64,000 nucleotides of DNA from Polytrichum commune (taxonomy: Eukaryota > Streptophyta > Polytrichopsida > Polytrichales > Polytrichaceae). The stretch is from assembly GCA_950295325.1 (NCBI GenBank), contig OX485804.1, positions 55,490,001-55,554,000 of the forward strand, read 5' to 3'. The notes under the pieces are model-generated. The model searched no databases, was not told where the DNA came from, and saw only the letters and a program-made list of their open reading frames with translations. A program made the position numbers and the translations under genes. Positions within the stretch are counted from its first letter, which is position 1; every line of letters starts with the position of its first letter. Below are positions 45,695 to 58,357 of the stretch, piece by piece.

Positions 45695-46659
45695 GGTGAT
45701 TGTGGCATTTGCATTGTGGGCGTTGGCTTCACCCTCCCTTCACCCCTTCAAGTGCTTGCCCCTACGGCCCCTCCCCCGCTATGTTTGTGGTCTTAGAGCC
45801 ACCCCACACAATGCCTAGGCCGCCCATGGGAGTTGGGGACAGTCTCTAGTCCCCAAACATTGCCCCCACCGCCAATTCTCACGACCCCATCTCTAGATTT
45901 CTTGTTCATCATTGGGCCAAACCGAAATTGCAATGTGGAATCAATTTCAACTGGGAAAGGTTGCATGTCTATCCACGCCATGGGGCGAACAACCCCTCTT
46001 CACCACAAACAACAAGCTATGCGGGGATTCAAAACTCTGGTGCCAACTCCCCAACATTCGAGCCTTGAAATTGCCATTATCGTCTCAGTGTCGAACAACT
46101 TTAGTCAGAGAAAAAACTCATTACATCCTCACTGATTTCCATACCCCCATCACGCTCAACAACTATTATCTCGAAACATCAAATGGAATCCTACCTTTCA
46201 TCGCACCATGTTTTTAGTGGATTGCAACACCCACACCCCACACCTGATTCCACACACCGGATATAAGGTAGTCCGCCACAAAGAAGACTTTGTTGTTGTG
46301 ATGACTTGTAGGTGGTTGGTTGGTAGAGGGCATAAACTCTTCCCAGTGGAAGTGACACTGCTCTTTAAGTAAGTTAGTGAATGATCACAGCCGCACAGGA
46401 GGCAACTTCTTCTCCCTCAGCTGTAAGTTAGTACGCAAGCCACGGCTCTGTCACTCCCGCTTTCTGGTATCTTGTTACTTCCCTTGGGTCACATAACCAG
46501 TTGGCTAATCTGGTACTTAAGTTACGGGTCACTCATGCTTCTCAGTTCCAGCTCCATAGCCCTAGCCCTCGGTCCTTGATGCAGGCCCGTTTTACTTGAT
46601 TGTACTTTAACCTCTGCAATTCTTTGCTTGTTAGTTGTTTTGCAGTGACCGTGACCTCT
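45695..46659. other. Unrecognised, moderately GC-rich
   Basis: Plus-strand frames of about 100 codons (45833-46217) are proline- and serine-rich and match nothing known. No repeats or ends were seen. Confidence 0.3.
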
Positions 46660-46960
46660 CATGTTGGTTACACGTGTAAGGTAAGTGAGCCAAACTCGGT
46701 TCCTTCTCTTAATCGGACGCATGTAGTTTGAGTGGTGTGTGATTAGGTGTGGAGCTGGTAATGGACACTTGAGAGACATGTGTTCAAAAGAGATTGGATG
46801 ATGTTGATGCGATGGTTTACATAGTTAAGACTCAAGAGGACATCTATGATCACTTGACTCAAAAAGAGAATCTTCACTTTGATCATGAATAAGATGTTCA
46901 CGTGAACTCTGTTAAACACTTGCTTGATACCATGTAAAGCTAAGAATACCTAACCACCAC
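46660..46960 (+). repeat. Dispersed repeat R1 copy
   Basis: Shows 'aggtaagtgagcc', 'gtgtgattaggtgtgg', 'cacatgtgttcaaaagagat' and 'catgaataagatgttcac', in the order seen in other R1 copies. Confidence 0.5.
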
Positions 46961-47387
46961 CATGTGAATAAACATTGTAGAGAATTAGCACATATGGGTG
47001 TATCTCTCATTTGATCTAGTGAGAATGTTGGGTACTATGTATAACTTGGTAGTTTGTTCACAGATGTGTATGAAGAAACTAGGATGAACCCTAGAAAGTC
47101 TTGGAGCTTATCTCAAATTGTTATGAATTTTGAAAATCCAACATTGACATTGAATTGTAAGAAGGACACATAAATACCTCCCCCCCCCCCCTCCATTAAT
47201 GTTGACCATTGAACCTAGAATAGTTAACAATTTTTAAGCATGAAGTCCAATCTTTTTTGAAAAATATGATTTCATGATGTCCATTTTTAGATTTGCAACT
47301 AATTAACAACCCACCACTCAAATAGAGGTGTGTAGATAACATAAGAAACCAAATTAGGCCCGGTTACCTTAATCACAATTATGGTTG
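46961..47387. other. No recognised feature; poly-C tract
   Basis: AT-rich sequence with a C run of about ten bases near 47180. No coding signal. Confidence 0.4.
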
Positions 47388-47396
47388 TGTAGTATA

Positions 47397-47489
47397 GGCT
47401 GGGGTGAACCAACCCGTACACTGGTTCCTTGAAGGCAAGGGTTTAGGCATCCAACAAGGAACGAGTGTATGGGTTGGTTCACCCAAATA
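47397..47489. mobile_element. 93-bp foldback MITE
   Basis: Two arms of about 29 bp, 'gggtgaaccaacccgtacac' and its near complement ending 'tatgggttggttcaccc', around a loop of about 25 bp. Perfect 9-bp duplications TGTAGTATA lie at 47388-47396 and 47490-47498. The duplication size suggests MULE mobilisation, but the outer few bases do not pair. Confidence 0.75.
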
Positions 47490-47498
47490 TGTAGTATA

Positions 47499-48687
47499 GT
47501 GTGCAAGTGATAACGTTTTACAATGTATTATGAATAGATACATGGTATAACTTAGCCCTCAAGTTTGAGATTGATGATTCTAACCATTGGGCCCTTGCTT
47601 CCTTCCTGAAAGCCATCTCACTGGAAATGCAAAGACATTGCTAAAAGAATATATCATCTGGGATTTATGTGATTTTAACCATGAGAATGATCTTATGATA
47701 TCCACCAAGTACACTTAATTGTCTTATTAGTGTGTGTTACCAGTTGGAGTTATGCATTGCTATAACATTTTCCTGAGTGTATGATTTTTTACTCAAGCTA
47801 CATAAATAGTTAGTAAGCACATTAAAAAATGATATAACTTACTTGGTAAAAAAAACAATGTTAGTAAAAAGTGTTAGCAACACGTAACTCCAAATGGTAA
47901 CCCACACTAATAGGACAATTTAATGTAGTGATTAGATCATCATCCCTCTATGGTTGTGAGAATCCATGTGTTCGGTCCCTCATAATCTTCATCAATCCGC
48001 CTCTTTGAGGTACTTTGAAAGAGTTGTCAAATAGAGTTTTGGAAGGCCTTGGACATTATCTATACAATGCCCATGTAGGCTCCACGTCATTTGGAATCCA
48101 ATGAATCATTTTTCATAGTTTTCGGATTGTGCTATAAAGTGGAATAGGATGAGATAATCTAAATATAACAACACTTAGCACTAGGTTGTAGCACTATAGG
48201 GCCGGGAATGTTGGGAGCATAATGTTCTATTTATGATGGACCGCCCTTACAAAATGTACAGTTTTGCACATTGTTCACTATGCAAGGATGAACCGACAAT
48301 TGGGCCATCATCCAAGATACCCTTTGAAATTATATATATGACAGAACAAACTATTCTACTAGCAAGGCATGTTTACATGTTGGTGCCCCACGTGCAGCTC
48401 AGCACTGGCTATCCAGGTTAGTGCTAGGCTACAACATGTTAGCCTCATATTCTTGCCAATCATTTACGATTGTCCTACTTATTACGACCACCTCTCCCTC
48501 TTTAGAAAGGGTCCAGAGAGGGTAGCATATTAGGACTACTCCTCTTTTCTTTAGAAAAGGTGTAAAGGGTAGGCTTAGTAGTGTTATGAAGTGCTCATTG
48601 AAGTTCAAATTGTAGGATTCAAGAGGACCTTGAATAATATTATACAATTGCTTGTGTTCATTTTGTTGACCTTGGGAATTATGTTAG
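47499..48687. other. No recognised feature
   Basis: AT-rich, only short frames. A short 'ctttagaaa.gg' motif occurs in inverted pairs near 48500-48560. Confidence 0.4.
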
Positions 48688-48695
48688 ATTAAAAC

Positions 48696-49049
48696 CTCGG
48701 GGGGGGGGGGGGGTAGTCATTGGTTGGAGTAGCAATATACGTGTGAACAAATGATAGGGTATTTTAAAAACATGGGAGCAAAAATTTATAATTGGGCTTA
48801 AGAGTAATATAGGGTATCAAAAATGGCACTGGACATCTTTAAAGTACTATAGGGTATGGAATAATAGGTAATTTGGAATTATAAGTAATGCAAGCCATTT
48901 TTCTATTAACCCAAAGTAGAAATTTACATAATGATAGCATGTGAAAAAAAAAAAAAAATTGAAAGTAATACCCCCCTATAAAATAGTGGTTGTTCGCACC
49001 TATATCCTTAACTTTTTAACACACTGCCCCCCCCCCCCCCCCCCCCGAG
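48696..49049 (-). mobile_element. hAT-type MITE with poly-G/poly-C ends, copy 2
   Basis: 354 bp, inverted relative to copies 1 and 3. It starts CTCGGGGGGG and ends CCCCCCCCGAG. Perfect 8-bp duplications ATTAAAAC lie at 48688-48695 and 49050-49057. Its end tracts reach about 15 G and over 20 C, the longest of the three copies. Confidence 0.88.
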
Positions 49050-49057
49050 ATTAAAAC

Positions 49058-49894
49058 CATGGGATGTGAATCCTACTAAGGAGCTCATTTTTTAATCTGG
49101 ATCTCTTTGCACATGGTTTCACTGTTAATCATCAATACATAATAAATAAATAAAAGAGGGTTTTGAGTATTGTTATGTTAGATGACACTAAATTATTAAC
49201 ATTTCACACTATTTTGACCAGTTACTAGAATGGTAAGAATGCACTATAATGGGTATACTATAGTGGCCTTGCTACACTCTAAACTCTGTGGTATCACACA
49301 TGTGGCAACCAAAGTGCACGTGATATTACAGATTTTTGTAGTTTTAACATGGATGCGTGACACTATAGAATTAGTGTAGCATGTGACACTATGGAATAAC
49401 ACAAAGTGCAACATTTTAATGGTATGGTGTGGTCCACTCCACTTGGCCTTCCCGGGCGATGTGGCATATGCATGCACCGACATTCAACAAGTGGCATAAG
49501 CAGGAGAAGAAAAAGAAGAAGAAGGTGACACTCCACATATCGACACATGGCGCAATGCGAGGGTGTGGGTTGACTTCTTTGGTGGTTTGCATTAAGGACA
49601 AAATTCGTGATATAAGGGAGAGAAACATGACAATAAGGAGTGAGATTTGAAGTACGAACATCCGTTCCCTAGGGTTTCGGGATATTAGAGAGTGAGTGAC
49701 ATTATGGGGGTTGATTACGGAGTTTAGGGTGTGTGTACGGATGAACGAAGAGAGTTCCAATACACAAATGCTTGTGATCCGGTTAACTTAGTTGACCCAA
49801 GATATTCACATTCAACCCGGATTTTATTTTGTAGAAAGTACGGTATGATCATAAAGAGGACTCTGAACTTAGTTGGAAGTGTAACAGAGAATAT
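49058..49894. other. No recognised feature
   Basis: AT-rich sequence with repeated short phrases such as 'gtgacactatagaat' near 49355-49400, and a purine run near 49500. No gene was recognised. Confidence 0.35.
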
Positions 49895-51480
49895 CTAAAA
49901 AGCTGGAGAATGGAATGGAATGGGGCCAAAGGAAGGAATGAGGGAAGCTGGAGGCACCTTATCCACCGTCCCCTCTATCCGCTCCTCCTGTCCAAGCACT
50001 GCCGCTGCCAGGACCCAAATCTCGCCCGCCAATGGCCGCAGGCCACCGCCGCATCCATCCAGCCTTTGACGCAGTCCCGTCCAGTCGCGGCAGCCCCCAC
50101 GCCCGCTTTTCATCCTACCCCGCCCCGCTTTCATCCAAATTCAAGCCTGGCTCGCTGGGGGAGACAGGGAATTTATCGTACATAGGCGCACCTCTCATTC
50201 ATTCATCCAACATAGAAGACCTGGAGTAGCTAGTATGCAGTCCGAGGGTTACTTTTTAAAAGTAGGTTGATGAGGTCATTTGAGATGTATCGGCAACAAA
50301 TTTACAAGGGGATCAATTTTTTTTTTACTGTTGTATGGATGAGAGGTACGTTCATGGAGGATAATTCCCTTTTTCCGTTAGTTGGCGTGGTGGTTGGTTT
50401 GGAATCCATGGCGTCTGTGTAAACTCATCTATTGTGGATGAAGGGGCTCCAGTTAAAAAGGAGGTCCTCTACAAGATTGACAGTTGATTCATTCCAACTC
50501 GACAACACTAGACTAATCCGAGGTCTCCAACTCTACTTGTGGAGTCAAATTGTCTAACCACACTAAATATTGCATTCGGTGTCACCAATTCTAAATGCAA
50601 ACCACCCATGTAGTGTCACTGAGACTAAATGTTAACCTAACATTATTCATCACACCTTCAAATTTTTATGTTTTTATTGGACACTATAGATTTACAATGT
50701 TGCAAGTGATGTCACTTACTTAAGTGATTTTTCATTCAAGTTTCAATAATCCATGACAGTAATTCGTTACATAAATGTCATTATGTAGAATATACTGAAA
50801 GTGGATGACCCAAACGAAATCAAGATCACAACATGTACAAAATCATTCTTACAAATTTCTATAAACAAGATTAGCACATGAACATGAATGAAATACAACA
50901 TTTAGTGTAGTCATTTACATAATTCACTGCGTTTTCACCTCCGCTCGCACGGGGTGAGATTACATAGACACCACGAACCCCTAGCCAGTGGTGGTTGGGC
51001 GGGCAACACTACTCTAGTCCCGGGTGGGATGCAAGTTGATGCAACAAGAGTTGCCAATTGTGGGAGGCAGCAGCAGTAAAGGTTGAAGAGGGGAAGGAGA
51101 GGGGCTGCTAAAAATAGTCACCTAGGCATGAACACACGCAACGCATCGCATGTAACCTGTCGGAGTGAAAGCAGGAGAGGAGAGCAAGGCGAGGGGAAGG
51201 GGGGAGGGGGAATTGGGGGGGGAGCTGGCGGCCATGATCGTGAGCGCGGTGACGAGGCTCTCCAGGCTTGACCCAGCCGTCATAGCCGCCACCCGCGGTG
51301 TGAACGCTTCCCGCGCCACCTCCCTGGAGACAAGTGGGCCATGAATGCGGCATTGGCAACTCGCCCTCCACCCTCCCTGACTCCGAGCTGACTCCCTGGT
51401 TCCCAGGCTCCTGCCCCCCTAGGCCTGCTCACTTCACCAAGCCTAGGGAAATGGGCCATGGGTCGTTAAATGGTTAGTTC
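49895..51480. other. Two GC-rich islands, no confirmed gene
   Basis: GC-rich patches at about 49900-50165 and 50940-51480 stand out from AT-rich surroundings. The first reads as proline- and alanine-rich frames on both strands. The second contains a short ATG frame at 51234-51344 described separately. They could be 5' ends of host genes, LTR-like GC-rich blocks as in the solo LTRs, or captured fragments. Confidence 0.35.
51234..51344 (+). CDS. Short presequence-like ORF, possible first exon
   Basis: A 36-residue frame starts MIVSAVTRLSRLDPAVIAAT and continues RGVNASRATS. It has no acidic residues in the first 12, spaced arginines and many A, S, V and L, as in mitochondrial or plastid targeting peptides. 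It lies in a GC-rich island. A stop follows LETSGP; a donor-like GTGGGC inside that codon run might end an exon. No downstream exon was recognised, so this may be chance. Confidence 0.2.
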   Translation: MIVSAVTRLSRLDPAVIAATRGVNASRATSLETSGP

Positions 51481-52679
51481 CCACCCCCAGTTCTCCTTCG
51501 ATGTGAATTGCACTATCAGGCTCGTTTACACCATGGACCATGGAAGTTGGTATTTTTCCATGGTCCGAATTTTTTTAAAATAAAATCAACTTACACAGTT
51601 TTTGGGTCTCTCACTAGATGTAAATCGAATGTGGACCAGGAGGAATGACCATGCATCAAAAAGTGCATGTGTTGATTTTTCCTAAAAAATAATAGTTTTG
51701 AAAAAAAATTAAGTTTGCCCGGAGTGATACCTGGGACTTGTGGCGCCATAGGTGAGAGGGTCCAAGTGATCCTAATGTGGATAAGGGCCCTAGGCGTTGA
51801 GAACACCTCCCACCCACGGAGACTAAGAGTCACAAGGTTAAGGCCATGAGCATTGGGTAGCTTGTGGCGTCCGGATTCTAGAATGCTCAAGAACTCCCCA
51901 AACGGAGGTGTGAGCTAAGAGATATGACAATTTGAGTGGGGCAACACCCAACACTCGAGGGGGCATTGTGAAGGGATGGAGTGACCTGAGAGTGGCACCC
52001 AAGAGTGTGAAGGTTAGGACAACCATAACTCCCAAAACACTTGTCCGAATGGGGCAAGTGAGGAATCTATCGGCATCTACGCAAAGAGTAGATCTCAATG
52101 AACTGGAATTGCTTGATATAATCAAATATCAAAAGACGAAGTTATGAAGGTTTGAAGCTGTTGGGGGACTCCATTCCCATCGGCTAAAGGAAAACGTCTA
52201 CCTCGCCCCAACTCTTAGGAGAGTGACAAAAGGTTACTTGATGATGGGGTAGGGGCCCTACGCAAAATCCTAGAGGCTTAAAGGGGAGGCGGCTCTACCA
52301 ACCGACCTGCCTGTTGCACATCAGCGTGGCCTCCACGGGCGTTGGCCCAACGTGGGGGCAAAGTTGCCAAGTTGCTTTGGGTTGTTGTAGTGTTGCTCCG
52401 GCAACGTAATGATCAACTCAAGATTGGATGGACATGTATGGAAGTCCACACCTAACCGTTGGCTACCTACTAAGGGGAGAGTCCTTAATGCATGTATAAG
52501 AGGGTTTGGTAACCAAACTATGAGCTTGGAGATTGGTATGGGAAGCTAACCATGCGCGTGTGTGGGATGTGCAGGGCTAGCGTTCGTGACACTTGCTAGA
52601 GCTGCGAAACGGTGAAGATAAGTCAAGGCGAGCTAGCAAGAGTCGTGACACTAGCGGTTGGTTGTCCCCATTCATTGGG
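51481..52679. other. Unrecognised, LTR-like text
   Basis: No coding frame of note. Phrases such as 'gacaaccataactcccaaaa' are reminiscent of plant LTRs, but no ends or second copy were found in the window. Confidence 0.3.
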
Positions 52680-53980
52680 CTAACAAATCCAAATTGAGGT
52701 TGTAGTCACTTCCCTGATAATCTTAGAGCTCGTATGAATGTGTTATTCATTATCAATATAAAGATTCTTGTGCTCATGAAATGGTCATGTAGGTTTTCCT
52801 ATGAGTCTAGAATGGTTGGTACCATGTTCTGAGCACTTATGTAAGGTAGATGGGTTGTGGGTCCTAAAATGGTTACTTTTTGCCCCCAACTAGTCCTACT
52901 TCTCCTAGAATAAGAAACGTGCAATTAGTACGAGATGGTTAGCAAATCTAAATCGAGGCCATAGCTACTTTCCTTATAAATTTTGGAGCTCATATGAGAA
53001 TCTTATTCATAAGCAAAGTGAAGATTTTTGTACTCATAAAATGGTCATGTAGGTTTCCCTAATCATGTTGACTATTGAGACTAGAGTAATTACCACCATG
53101 TTTGGGGCACTTAACCAAGGCAGATGGGTCAAGGGTCTTAAATAGTTATTTTTTCCCTGGACTAGACCCACTTTTCCTAGGATATGAAACACGTGATTAG
53201 TTAAAATGGTCAGCAAATCCAAATTGAGGCCGTAGCCACTTTCCTTATAATTTTTGGAGCTCAATATGAATATCTCATGCATTATCATAGTGAATGATTT
53301 TGCGCTTGTTAAATGGCCATGTAGGGTCCCCTAATCATGTTGACTATTGAGTCTAGAATGGTTACCATGTTTTGAGCACATAGTTCAATTTTTTTTTAAA
53401 CACATGTTTTTGTTGGTGTTCATACTTGGAACCACACCTAATCACATACAACTTGAATATAGGTGTCCAATCAAGGCAAGTAACCAAATAAGGGTTGTCT
53501 ACCTTGTGTAGATAAGGTAAGCGGGTCTAATTCGATACTTATCTTAAATGGACACCTAAGGTAGATGAGTCTTAAAGAGTTACTTTTTAGGGGGACTAGC
53601 CCAATTCTCCTAGGATATGAAAGATATGATTAATACAATTTGGTTATCAAAGCCAAATCGAGGTTGTAGCCACTTTCCTTGTAAATTTTGGAGCATGTAT
53701 GAGTATCTTACTCATTACCAAAGTGAAGTTTCTTGTGCTCATTAAAATGGTCAATCAGGTCCCCCCATCCCAAATTATGAGTATTGGGCATAAAGTGGTT
53801 GGCAAAATTTGAACATGTAGTCCAATCACTTTTGAGCACATATCTTTTGGGTGTCCGTTCTTAGATCTACACCTAACCACATCCCACATGAACATAGATG
53901 TGCAAATTATTGGTACATTGGATCTAGGCACATCTACCCTTATGTTTGAGTGGCGTGTGGTTAGGTGTGTATTGAAGAAC
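52680..53980 (-). repeat. Tandem array of repeat R1, reverse orientation
   Basis: At least three head-to-tail units with period about 268 bp, then a more diverged one. Repeated landmarks are 'agatgggt', 'ttggttagcaaatc', 'gtagccactttccttataa', 'ttggagctcatatgag' and 'tcatgttgactattgag'. Confidence 0.7.
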
Positions 53981-54733
53981 AAACACCAAGAAACATGTGT
54001 ACAAAAGATATTGGACTACGTGCTCAAAATTTGCATGGATCAAGATTTAACGGTCAAACATGATTGGAGGGCCCTATGTGACTGAGTTATGGCTCCTCAC
54101 CATCTCCTATAAATACATATGAATTTAAGGCAGGTTACGATTGAGCCTTACTTCTCCATCTACACTCGTGGATCAACCCAAAATTTAAAGAATGCAAATC
54201 ACAGTTAGACATATTTCATAGTGAACAAGAAATAATAATCGTTTCAACATGTTTATCTTAACTCTTACTGAATTTATGTACTTTCATCCCAACTTTACTG
54301 CGGACTATGCTTAGGTATGCAGGTGTTATTCGCTTGAATTTTATTGTTCTCCATCCTCTATTGAGCATATTTGTGTCTTGTTGTTTGTGTTGCATTAGCA
54401 AATCTATGATAAAACGTCAACCCACAAGAAGAAGAAGAAGAAGAAGAAGAAAGACAATCGGATCTCCCCTAATTTAGTACGGTTATCGGAAGTGCATGTG
54501 TGTTGATTCCGTACATGGTTAGTTCTCCCACCTGTGTTGACAATTGAGTGTACAGTGGTTAGTCAAATTTGAAGACATAGCCCAATATCTTTTAACTACG
54601 TGTCTTCATGGCATATCTTCTTAGATCCACACCTAACCACACACCATTGAAATATTAGTGTCCGATTAAGGAAAATAATTAAATAACACCCATATACATG
54701 ATATCTTATTATCTTCAAAACGTTCACTATAAG
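53981..54733. other. No gene; (GAA)n microsatellite
   Basis: Holds a (GAA)n run at about 54426-54452 and traces of R1 ('ccacacctaaccacac'). No coding signal. Confidence 0.5.
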
Positions 54734-54895
54734 CAAACGTGGGTCTGGATGACATGGTCCAAAATGACCCAGTTGACATCGTGTCATCTAGAGTAGCTTC
54801 CAAGCGACAAATCACTACAAGAAATACATTGGTCTAGATGAACATGACATCATTTTGGTCATTTTGGACCATGTCAATTGAACCCATGTTTCCTT
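54734..54895. repeat. Inverted repeat around a CACTA-like end
   Basis: Arms of about 55 bp share 'gacatggtccaaaatgac' and its complement, together with 'gtgggt' and 'acccat' flanks. The loop contains CACTACAAGAAATACATTGG (54813), a typical CACTA terminus. It may be two CACTA ends joined head to head after a deletion. The 3' partner end was not found. Confidence 0.5.
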
Positions 54896-55384
54896 GTGGT
54901 CTTCTAAGTACTTTAACAAAATTGGGTATATTGCAAGGTAATCCTTGTGACGCATTGCTAATTTGATCATCTAGAATCATGTGATTTAAACCTATGTGTT
55001 CTCCTTGTGATTGCGCATGTGGTCCTTGTCACATTGGGCCAAGGATTCATGGTAGCCATATAGATTGAGGCAAAAACATTGGGAAATTATTATATCATGT
55101 ACAAAGACAATTGGTGAGCATGTGCCATTGCAACTAGAATTTCAAATTTTTATATTCTATGAACTCAATTACAAAATTCAAAGGTAAAAATTTTGTATTC
55201 ATCAAGTGTATTGTCCCCTCCCCTCCAACCCGGTTGCCGCCTCACCTTGCCTTTTGCACAACAAAATGGAGGATGTCATGGTCAACTTCAAAGCTTGAAG
55301 CCTCATTGAAATGATTTTGAGCTTTGGTAAACTTTAGTATTTTATGTAAATTTACATATACATAACTAAACTACTAACATGAGC
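54896..55384. other. No recognised feature
   Basis: AT-rich sequence without open frames or repeats. Confidence 0.4.
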
Positions 55385-57010
55385 ACCTTATCATGTCGGT
55401 GATCAAGACATAGCATTACTAAGTGACACATTACCAAGATCAAGAAGATTCAAGCATTCCTTTGGCAACTCAACGTGGGGGTTCTTTGAGTTTGTGCCTG
55501 GAACACTTGTCCTGGGTCATGAAGGCAAAACCCTCAAATGCTACTTCATGGATTGTAAGAAACCTTGTAAGATTTGGAAATTTTTAGAGATGTTAAGATG
55601 GGGTTGAGATCGCGATTGGCCAACTCCCCAGCAACTCTTGGAAAGAGATTCCACCAACATCACTCTCATTGGCCATGGTAGGAGGTACAAGACTAATGAC
55701 AAATGTGATGAACAATAAACTTATAGATGTTATTATTTAACAAATTCATTGTGCAAGATGTAGATTGTTTATTATTGGTGAGATTATGGTGGAGGGTCTT
55801 ATTTGTCAAAAAACTTGTTGCAACACCATGTAATGTGGAATGGCCTTGGAAGGGCACATGAAAACCACATTATGAAGCATGTGAAACTTAGAATTGTAAA
55901 AAACAAACCACCTTGAGATTGAATTTGTTAGCATTTGATGCACCCGTGAGGTGCATTTTAAGATTGACTTCCCTCACCTCCAATGCAAATTATCCCCCCA
56001 TCTGCCAATCACAATGGTACACTCACCTTGGAACCAAATTGATTGGTCTCCATCTCCTTATGTATGTGTGTATGTATCTCAAAGTGTGTACATACATACT
56101 TATACATAATAAAAGATCTCAATGCTGGCAACTAATTTCATGAATGGTTTTGTAGTCCGCAACCATGGCCTACACTCTCATGTAATAGGTTCAATTGAAC
56201 ATTTTACTCATTTTATGTATATATGTAGATTTTAAGATGAAATTAGAAGGAATATTCATGATGTCAAGCCCAAAGGAACAATTTGAGATAGGTATTCCCA
56301 ATAAGTTCATGCAATTGCAATTCGCCACCCTTTTGTTGCCCAATGAAAACATGCCCTAAGATAGATTATCGCCCCAAGAAGGCAAAGCGTGCTATATGGA
56401 TAAAGCACGCAACTTTGTGGCAAATACTTAAAAATAATTGACAATCGGATGAGTCAAAGTTGTCTTCACTGTGGCTCGCAATTTGTGGAGTCGGTGGAGC
56501 ACATATTTTTCACTTGCCCTCTGGCTCAACAAGTGTGTCGCTATGCAGCTTACATTAGGTGGCAACTCTTTGCCTAAGGAGGTATCCTCGGCCCTCAAAA
56601 ATCTTTTCCATTGATTCAATGCCTCTTTGATCAACCCCTTTTCAAGACACTAAAACAACTCAGTTGCATCTGGTTCTTTTTGAGAAGTGGTTTTCCAAGG
56701 ATTATATGACGCCACCAGAATAATCTAGCTTTTAATGCCCTTCAATGATATGTGGAGAAAATACACCAAATGGTGTGGGAATCTTTGTTGGACTATGGTA
56801 GAATTGAGTGGAAACGGACTCTCATGAACTTGGAAAAAGCTTTGGACCTTGCCTATCAAGATGTTCTTGAGGAATTTGATTTGGTGTGATGTGTCAAAAG
56901 TCTTATTGTGACTCAAAACAATTTGGTGGTCATATGCAAGGTTAGGCCCCGGATGAGCAATAATTCTTGATGCCCCTCGGCTTTGGGTTTCCCCCCGAGA
57001 TGGTTGCACT
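55385..57010 (+). pseudogene. LINE ORF2 C-terminal remnant (zf-RVT)
   Basis: The clearest part (56400-57000) reads SCLHCGSQFVESVEHIFFTC, then PLAQQVCRYAAYIRW: the C-x2-C...H-x4-C pattern of the zf-RVT domain at the end of plant LINE ORF2. It goes on with IQCLFDQPLFKTLKQL, IIWRHQNNLAFNALQ and VWESLLDYGRIEWKRTLMNL. Upstream, weaker blocks (PTPQQLLERDSTNITLIGHG near 55620) fit the region before that domain. Stops and frame changes are present. The family differs from the LINE at 1-4 kb. Confidence 0.65.
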
Positions 57011-58349
57011 TGGTTTGTTCTTATGATTGATTCTTTTAAATTTGTGCCAAAAAGAAAAGACAATTGGATGAGTCAAGATGACTCCTCATGATAAGATGCT
57101 ATATGTCATGCTATTAAATAGTCACTCTTCATGGCCCATAATAGTCTACATCCCATTGAAAGGACAATTTACACCTAGTCCATGTAAAGTGAATATTGAA
57201 ATTCAATAATACCCCATTTTGTTGGATGTAACCATGGCCCATGGGATGCAAGGCTCAAGACAAAAACAAATCAATAGTACGATGTTCTTCTCAAGTTTAA
57301 CTCAAGAGTGACCATTGGGAGGGGGACCATATCTATTTGTTTTTATATCCGACAATGTGGGATGCCTATCATTTGAATAGAATAAATGTACAGTTGTGAG
57401 ATTTCATGTACCATAGTCTCTCAAATTTCCGTTAGACTTGCCTCCAAGAGGTGGACGAAAAAATGCTCCCAAAAACTGGGAAACATGATTTTCTTTGGCC
57501 ATGTAGGATTCCGGGTAGACTTCTCATAAAGCAAGAATGGCATGGGTTTTGGCCTACAATACCTCAACGGTAGATTTGAATGTGGTTCACAACGGTTTTC
57601 TTGACCAATCGCAACTTCAAGACTTCTCATGATCATTTTTACATGGTCTAAACGTAAAAGACCTACTCAAACATCAACTCCAAACAAGGTACACTAACTC
57701 CGTAAATCTAACAGGACTAACAAGGTACACTAATTCCCCTCACCAATTTTAGAGTGTGACCATCATTGAGTATTATAATTAGTTTAGTACCTCAGGAAGG
57801 AAGGGCTAGGTAGACATAATCACCAGTAAGGTCGACCTGTAGCAATTGCATGATCTCACTATAAGCATATGAGCTTAAACAACATGTCGTGTGTTGGTAA
57901 AAAATGATCAATATGCCACTATGGTAGATTTACACATTTTTTAGTGGCGCAAGACAATTTTCATTAACATAGGACATATTGCCCAAGTCATATATGCTTG
58001 TAGTGTTCACTAGTTGAAGGTTGTCTATGCCATCAAGGAATTACTTCATTTGAATCCATTTAGTGCCATTAATGACATTGTCTGAGTCTTGATGCTATGC
58101 ACTATTGCATCACAAACCCTCTAAACTCATGTAACAACATTGATTTCACATTGTTTCAATAACATCAAACTACAACATGGAGAGTCAATGCCCATATTAA
58201 GACATAGGGTTGCAAATTTAATCTTTTGGTTTTGTCTTTATAGTTTCAAGACTTAAAATATTGCATTGAAATTCATCAATTTGAAGTATTATTGGATGGT
58301 TTCTTAACTTACAGTTGAGTTAACATAGGAAAACCATTGAAACCTAAAG
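57011..58349. other. No recognised feature
   Basis: AT-rich, short frames only, no repeats matched elsewhere in the window. Confidence 0.4.
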
Positions 58350-58357
58350 GGTATGTA

